Made by a program: the position numbers and the translations under genes
Notes under the pieces: model-generated
Told to the model about the DNA's origin: nothing
The model's database searches: none
Seen by the model: the letters and a program-made list of their open reading frames with translations, nothing else
Part shown: positions 14,573 to 17,298 of the stretch, piece after piece
Layout of the letters: the number at the start of each line of letters is the position of its first letter
Position numbering within the stretch: the stretch's first letter is position 1
Source of the DNA: Coemansia sp. RSA 922
Taxonomy: Eukaryota; Kickxellomycota; Kickxellomycetes; Kickxellales; Kickxellaceae
Reading direction: 5' to 3'
Assembly: GCA_027577415.1 (NCBI GenBank)
Contig: JANBQS010000466.1
Span: 1-17,298 of the forward strand
DNA length: 17,298 bases

Positions 14573-16567
14573 CTAACTAAAGTCTAAGTGTATCATGCCA
14601 AATAATATGTTTTGCAAGACATGGATTGTAACCAGCACCATGACCGGAACCACATGCGGGTACCGACGGAAATCCAGCACAGTCTCCTCGCCCGTATCCT
14701 GCTTATGTATCCAGCGAAACAGCAAACGAACCACGAAACTAGAAAGCAATTCGCTGATCCACACATAGATAGAAGCGCGCAATGTCAGGCTATACTCGTA
14801 CCTAAACTCGTCATTCTCTGGCTCAAACTGAAAGTACGGATAGTGCTTACGGTTAACTCCGAAATGCAACACCGTCAGCCAACATAAGAATCCAAGCATA
14901 GTAGCGTTCTCTGCCTTGTTCCGCAGAAAAAACGTCCTACTAATCTGACGAACATACGTCTCATACGGATAGTCCTCGCCCCACCCACACACATAGGCCA
15001 TCACTTGGTAGACCCACTTTGCCATACGCACGGGATATATGAAGACGACCCAGAGCGAAGATCCGAGCTGCAAGAAAATAACTTGTTCGGGGTTCTGCAG
15101 ACGCGCGAACAAGTTGCGGTAGAATATGAAATACGTCATGAAAAAGTACAACGTATAGATGTACTGCAACGGCCATGATCTGATCTTTGTATTGACCACC
15201 CAAGACGCCGTACCCGACAGAATGTTGACCGTGACAATCCACGAGTACACGTAGTAGAATCCGTCCTTTGTCGTGTGCGGCAGCGTGTCAATGTATATAT
15301 AGGCCAAATACTCGCCAGCAGCCAGGGCAGCGTACCACAGGAGGAAAGACGAGCAGAACCATAGGAACCGGCGATACGACGACGGAGTACGCCATTCAGT
15401 CGACGTAGCCATCAGTGGCTGCTCCTCCGTAGCCACCTGCCGCCTATTCTGTCTTCGCGAGCTAGCCGATTTGCGATGATGTCTTTGGATACTCACAAAT
15501 GAGATAAAGACCGGCAGCAGCAATGTCAGTAACGTAAGCGACGTCCACATCAACGGGTCCTTCTCGATCCCCGTATCAAGCATATAGACGAGCGCTCCCA
15601 GACACGTCGAGAACAGCCACGAGATGACGTTTGCCAGAACACCCGACATTGATCGCGGCCACCACGTCAACGAGTATACGTGGAATATCTGCGTCACCAG
15701 CATCAATGCCACGGCATTGTATACGCCATAGTAGAAGAACAGAAAGAACCAAAAATTCAGTCTCTCCACTTGCTCCCCGTCCACCATTACTGTGTCGGTG
15801 CGCAGCGGCACTGAGCACCACGCCAGGACAAAGACTACGGGCAGCACGGTGAGACATAATAGGCGGCCCAGACTGTTTGTCGCCATCGGTAGTAGTCGCC
15901 ATCCCCGGTCGCGCGGAGTCTCGCTAGCAAAGGATGCCTCAGACCCTGACCATGCGCGCTCGCGGGGTACGCGTACACGGGTCTGTCTGAACGTAATCAT
16001 ATCGTCCCAATGCGGATTATACCTGCTGAACTCATCCTCCTCCACCACCGAATCCAGCGTGTTGCGGCGCTGGCTCCACCGTCGCGCCATATCGCTATCC
16101 ACCGTACCCCATTCTTGCCCTACGCCGTGGGCGCCCAGTATCTCTGCCAGCCACGCATTGCCCTGCATACCAGCGCCCACCGATGCACTCTGGTTACTCG
16201 AATGCCATGTTAATGGGTCTAGCTCCGGTACTACCAAGTGCAGTCCCTCTGTAGGTGTCGGCGAACTATGAACAATATCTTCCTCTACTGTGGTGACGGG
16301 CGTTTGCGGATATCGCCGCCGTGGCGCGTGCTTGCTGCCCACGTGGTAGTGGTGGTGATGGCAGTGGTAATGGTGGTGGTGGAAATGGCTGCCCGCCGAG
16401 GGTCCCCCGATATCATGTCCTGTCATGTCTTCATCGTCGGCTTTGGTGGAACAGACGTCGGTGGGTGTCGGTGGAGAGTCCCATGCATCCATGTATCGCT
16501 CTATATCGGGTAGTGACGGGTCCTGCGACAACAAGGGTTTTTGCTCGCCAGCTCGAAACGTAAACAT
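14573..16567 (-). CDS. Polytopic membrane protein of unknown function with His-rich N terminus
   Basis: A 664-residue, single-exon protein from ATG 16567. Residues 1-230 are soluble and low-complexity. Within them, 61-75 contain eleven His in fifteen residues (HFHHHHYHCHHHHYH), plus acidic and S/T-P stretches. From about 232 there are ten or eleven hydrophobic segments, near 232-252, 271-293, 307-331, 340-360, 400-427, 436-458, 466-487, 495-517, 555-571, 594-619 and 638-660. Between segments 4 and 5 is a basic loop (361-399). The region after 484 is dense with charged and aromatic residues (RNLFARLQNPEQ, RTFFLRNKAENATM, LHFGVNRKHYPYF), suggesting a conserved functional core facing one side. 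I recognise the style of a fungal family of unknown function but cannot name it. No transporter or enzyme motif is evident. It converges on SOD2 and is divergent from OMA1. Confidence 0.8.
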   Translation of the reverse strand: MFTFRAGEQKPLLSQDPSLPDIERYMDAWDSPPTPTDVCSTKADDEDMTGHDIGGPSAGSHFHHHHYHCHHHHYHVGSKHAPRRRYPQTPVTTVEEDIVHSSPTPTEGLHLVVPELDPLTWHSSNQSASVGAGMQGNAWLAEILGAHGVGQEWGTVDSDMARRWSQRRNTLDSVVEEDEFSRYNPHWDDMITFRQTRVRVPRERAWSGSEASFASETPRDRGWRLLPMATNSLGRLLCLTVLPVVFVLAWCSVPLRTDTVMVDGEQVERLNFWFFLFFYYGVYNAVALMLVTQIFHVYSLTWWPRSMSGVLANVISWLFSTCLGALVYMLDTGIEKDPLMWTSLTLLTLLLPVFISFVSIQRHHRKSASSRRQNRRQVATEEQPLMATSTEWRTPSSYRRFLWFCSSFLLWYAALAAGEYLAYIYIDTLPHTTKDGFYYVYSWIVTVNILSGTASWVVNTKIRSWPLQYIYTLYFFMTYFIFYRNLFARLQNPEQVIFLQLGSSLWVVFIYPVRMAKWVYQVMAYVCGWGEDYPYETYVRQISRTFFLRNKAENATMLGFLCWLTVLHFGVNRKHYPYFQFEPENDEFRYEYSLTLRASIYVWISELLSSFVVRLLFRWIHKQDTGEETVLDFRRYPHVVPVMVLVTIHVLQNILFGMIHLDFS

Positions 16568-16825
16568 TATTGCAATGTAAAAAAATAAAAAGAATTAAAA
16601 AAGTATATACAATAAAAATAGAAAAGCAAATATTTTAAAAAAAAGTTGAAACTCGTTTGTTGAAAACATTGAGCAAGCCACTACACCATAAAAAGTCTAC
16701 CGATGACGAGAGAAGCACATGAACCGGGGAGTGGGGTAGTGCAATGTTTTTTTTTTATTTATCTAGACACTCCTTTTTCTCTTTTCCTTCTATTCAAAAT
16801 TTTCTTGTACTTTTTAAAGTTATCC
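16568..16825. promoter_or_regulatory. Divergent upstream region of the membrane protein and OMA1 genes
   Basis: 258 AT-rich bases between two outward-facing starts. GTATATAC (16603-16610) could serve as a TATA element toward the membrane-protein gene. The OMA1 side has long T runs (16746-16754) and a C/T-rich leader (16770-16790). No specific factor site stands out. Confidence 0.45.
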
Positions 16826-17298
16826 ATGGCGTTTCGCAATTACTTTCAGCGAGGACTATTTGCCTCTCGCAATGTCTTTTCGTCCCCTCGACAAATATTC
16901 CGCCGCAATATCAGCCAGCGCTACGGATACAACAGACAAAATCAGCCGCCAATATGGCAAGACCGCAGATTCTGGTACTACGCCGGAGCAGCCAGCACCA
17001 CCGGACTAGTATACTACGAATACCACATTGAAGAATCACCCACAGGCCGCCGTCGCTTCAACAACGTATCGCCAGCCTACGAAAAGCAAATAGGACAGCA
17101 AGCGTACCTACAAACAATATCTGAGTACCAAAGACAGATAATACCCGCTGGTAGTACCCAAATGGATCGAGACGTACGAAAGGTCGCCAAACGATTGATA
17201 GACGCGACTGACACAGAAAACGACTGGGAGGTACATGTCATATATGCGCCCGACGAGAAGAACGCATTCGTATTGCCAGGTGGCAAAATATTTGTGTT
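16826..17298 (+). CDS. OMA1: OMA1-type mitochondrial inner-membrane metalloprotease, 5' part only
   Basis: Open from ATG 16826 to the window edge (157 codons plus two bases, no stop). The first 35 or so residues, rich in Arg and Phe with almost no acid, form a mitochondrial presequence. A single membrane segment lies near 49-66 (FWYYAGAASTTGLVYYEY). It is followed by the OMA1-typical E-x-P-x-TGRRRF, EYQRQIIP, and near the edge WEVHVI with NAFVLPGGKIFV, which precedes the M48 HExxH zinc site. That catalytic site lies beyond the window. OMA1 cleaves the fusion dynamin (Opa1/Mgm1 family) and other inner-membrane proteins under stress. The family call is firm; completeness and activity cannot be judged here. 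Confidence 0.9.
   Translation, partial: MAFRNYFQRGLFASRNVFSSPRQIFRRNISQRYGYNRQNQPPIWQDRRFWYYAGAASTTGLVYYEYHIEESPTGRRRFNNVSPAYEKQIGQQAYLQTISEYQRQIIPAGSTQMDRDVRKVAKRLIDATDTENDWEVHVIYAPDEKNAFVLPGGKIFV

Noticed and set aside
16744..17031. 95-codon + open frame
   Set aside because: It is an out-of-frame shadow of OMA1; the true frame starts at ATG 16826 and runs off the window edge.
1..17298. Transposons, CRISPR arrays, tRNA or rRNA genes
   Set aside because: No terminal repeats with a transposase, no regular spaced repeats, no convincing tRNA A/B boxes with cloverleaf, and no rRNA sequence were seen by reading; a tRNA or covariance scan was not possible here.

Overview
The window reads as nuclear DNA of a fungus with a compact, intron-poor genome. 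It encodes a Cdc11/Nud1-like septation scaffold, a Bir1-type chromosomal passenger protein, a fungal-type riboflavin/cytidine deaminase-fold protein, fungal-length indoleamine dioxygenase, the Rab geranylgeranyltransferase alpha subunit, mitochondrial Mn-SOD and OMA1. Introns are few and short (92-258 bp) with GT-AG ends, and start codons are often preceded by pyrimidine-rich DNA. This would fit an early-diverging lineage (for example Zoopagomycota/Kickxellomycotina), but that placement is an inference from gene style only. I see no prokaryotic operon, CRISPR array, integron or transposon.

Layout from left to right: (1) 1-426 may hold the 3' end of an unidentified + strand gene followed by AATAAA. 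(2) 695-1648 (+) is a RING ubiquitin ligase with four SUMO-interacting-motif-like repeats. (3) 3713-1725 (-) is a three-exon indoleamine 2,3-dioxygenase. (4) 5746-4513 (-) is a two-exon Ras/Rap-family GTPase with a long basic tail and a CPIL prenylation box. (5) 5747-6433 is intergenic, with two adjacent inverted repeats and a T run. (6) 9640-6434 (-) is a 1068-residue leucine-rich-repeat protein resembling Cdc11/Nud1. (7) 10535-11716 (+) is a two-BIR survivin/Bir1 protein, divergent from (6). (8) 12088-12597 (+) is a deaminase-fold protein whose catalytic glutamate position is alanine. (9) 13682-12622 (-) is BET4/RABGGTA, whose initiator ATG is alone in exon 1. (10) 13879-14556 (+) is Mn-SOD. 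(11) 16567-14573 (-) is a polytopic membrane protein of unknown function with a His-rich N terminus. (12) 16826 to the edge (+) is the 5' part of OMA1.

The genes do not form one pathway. Two local themes stand out. The cytokinesis scaffold and the passenger-complex gene share one divergent intergenic region. Two convergent gene pairs are packed so tightly (24 and 16 bp between stop codons) that their 3' ends must overlap. The observations most worth following are the HAA-for-HAE deaminase, the ATG-only exon of BET4, the SIM-TQ repeats of the RING protein, the palindromic two-way poly(A) signal, and the abrupt codon-usage switch between the two BIR domains. I did not find a clearly new multi-gene system.
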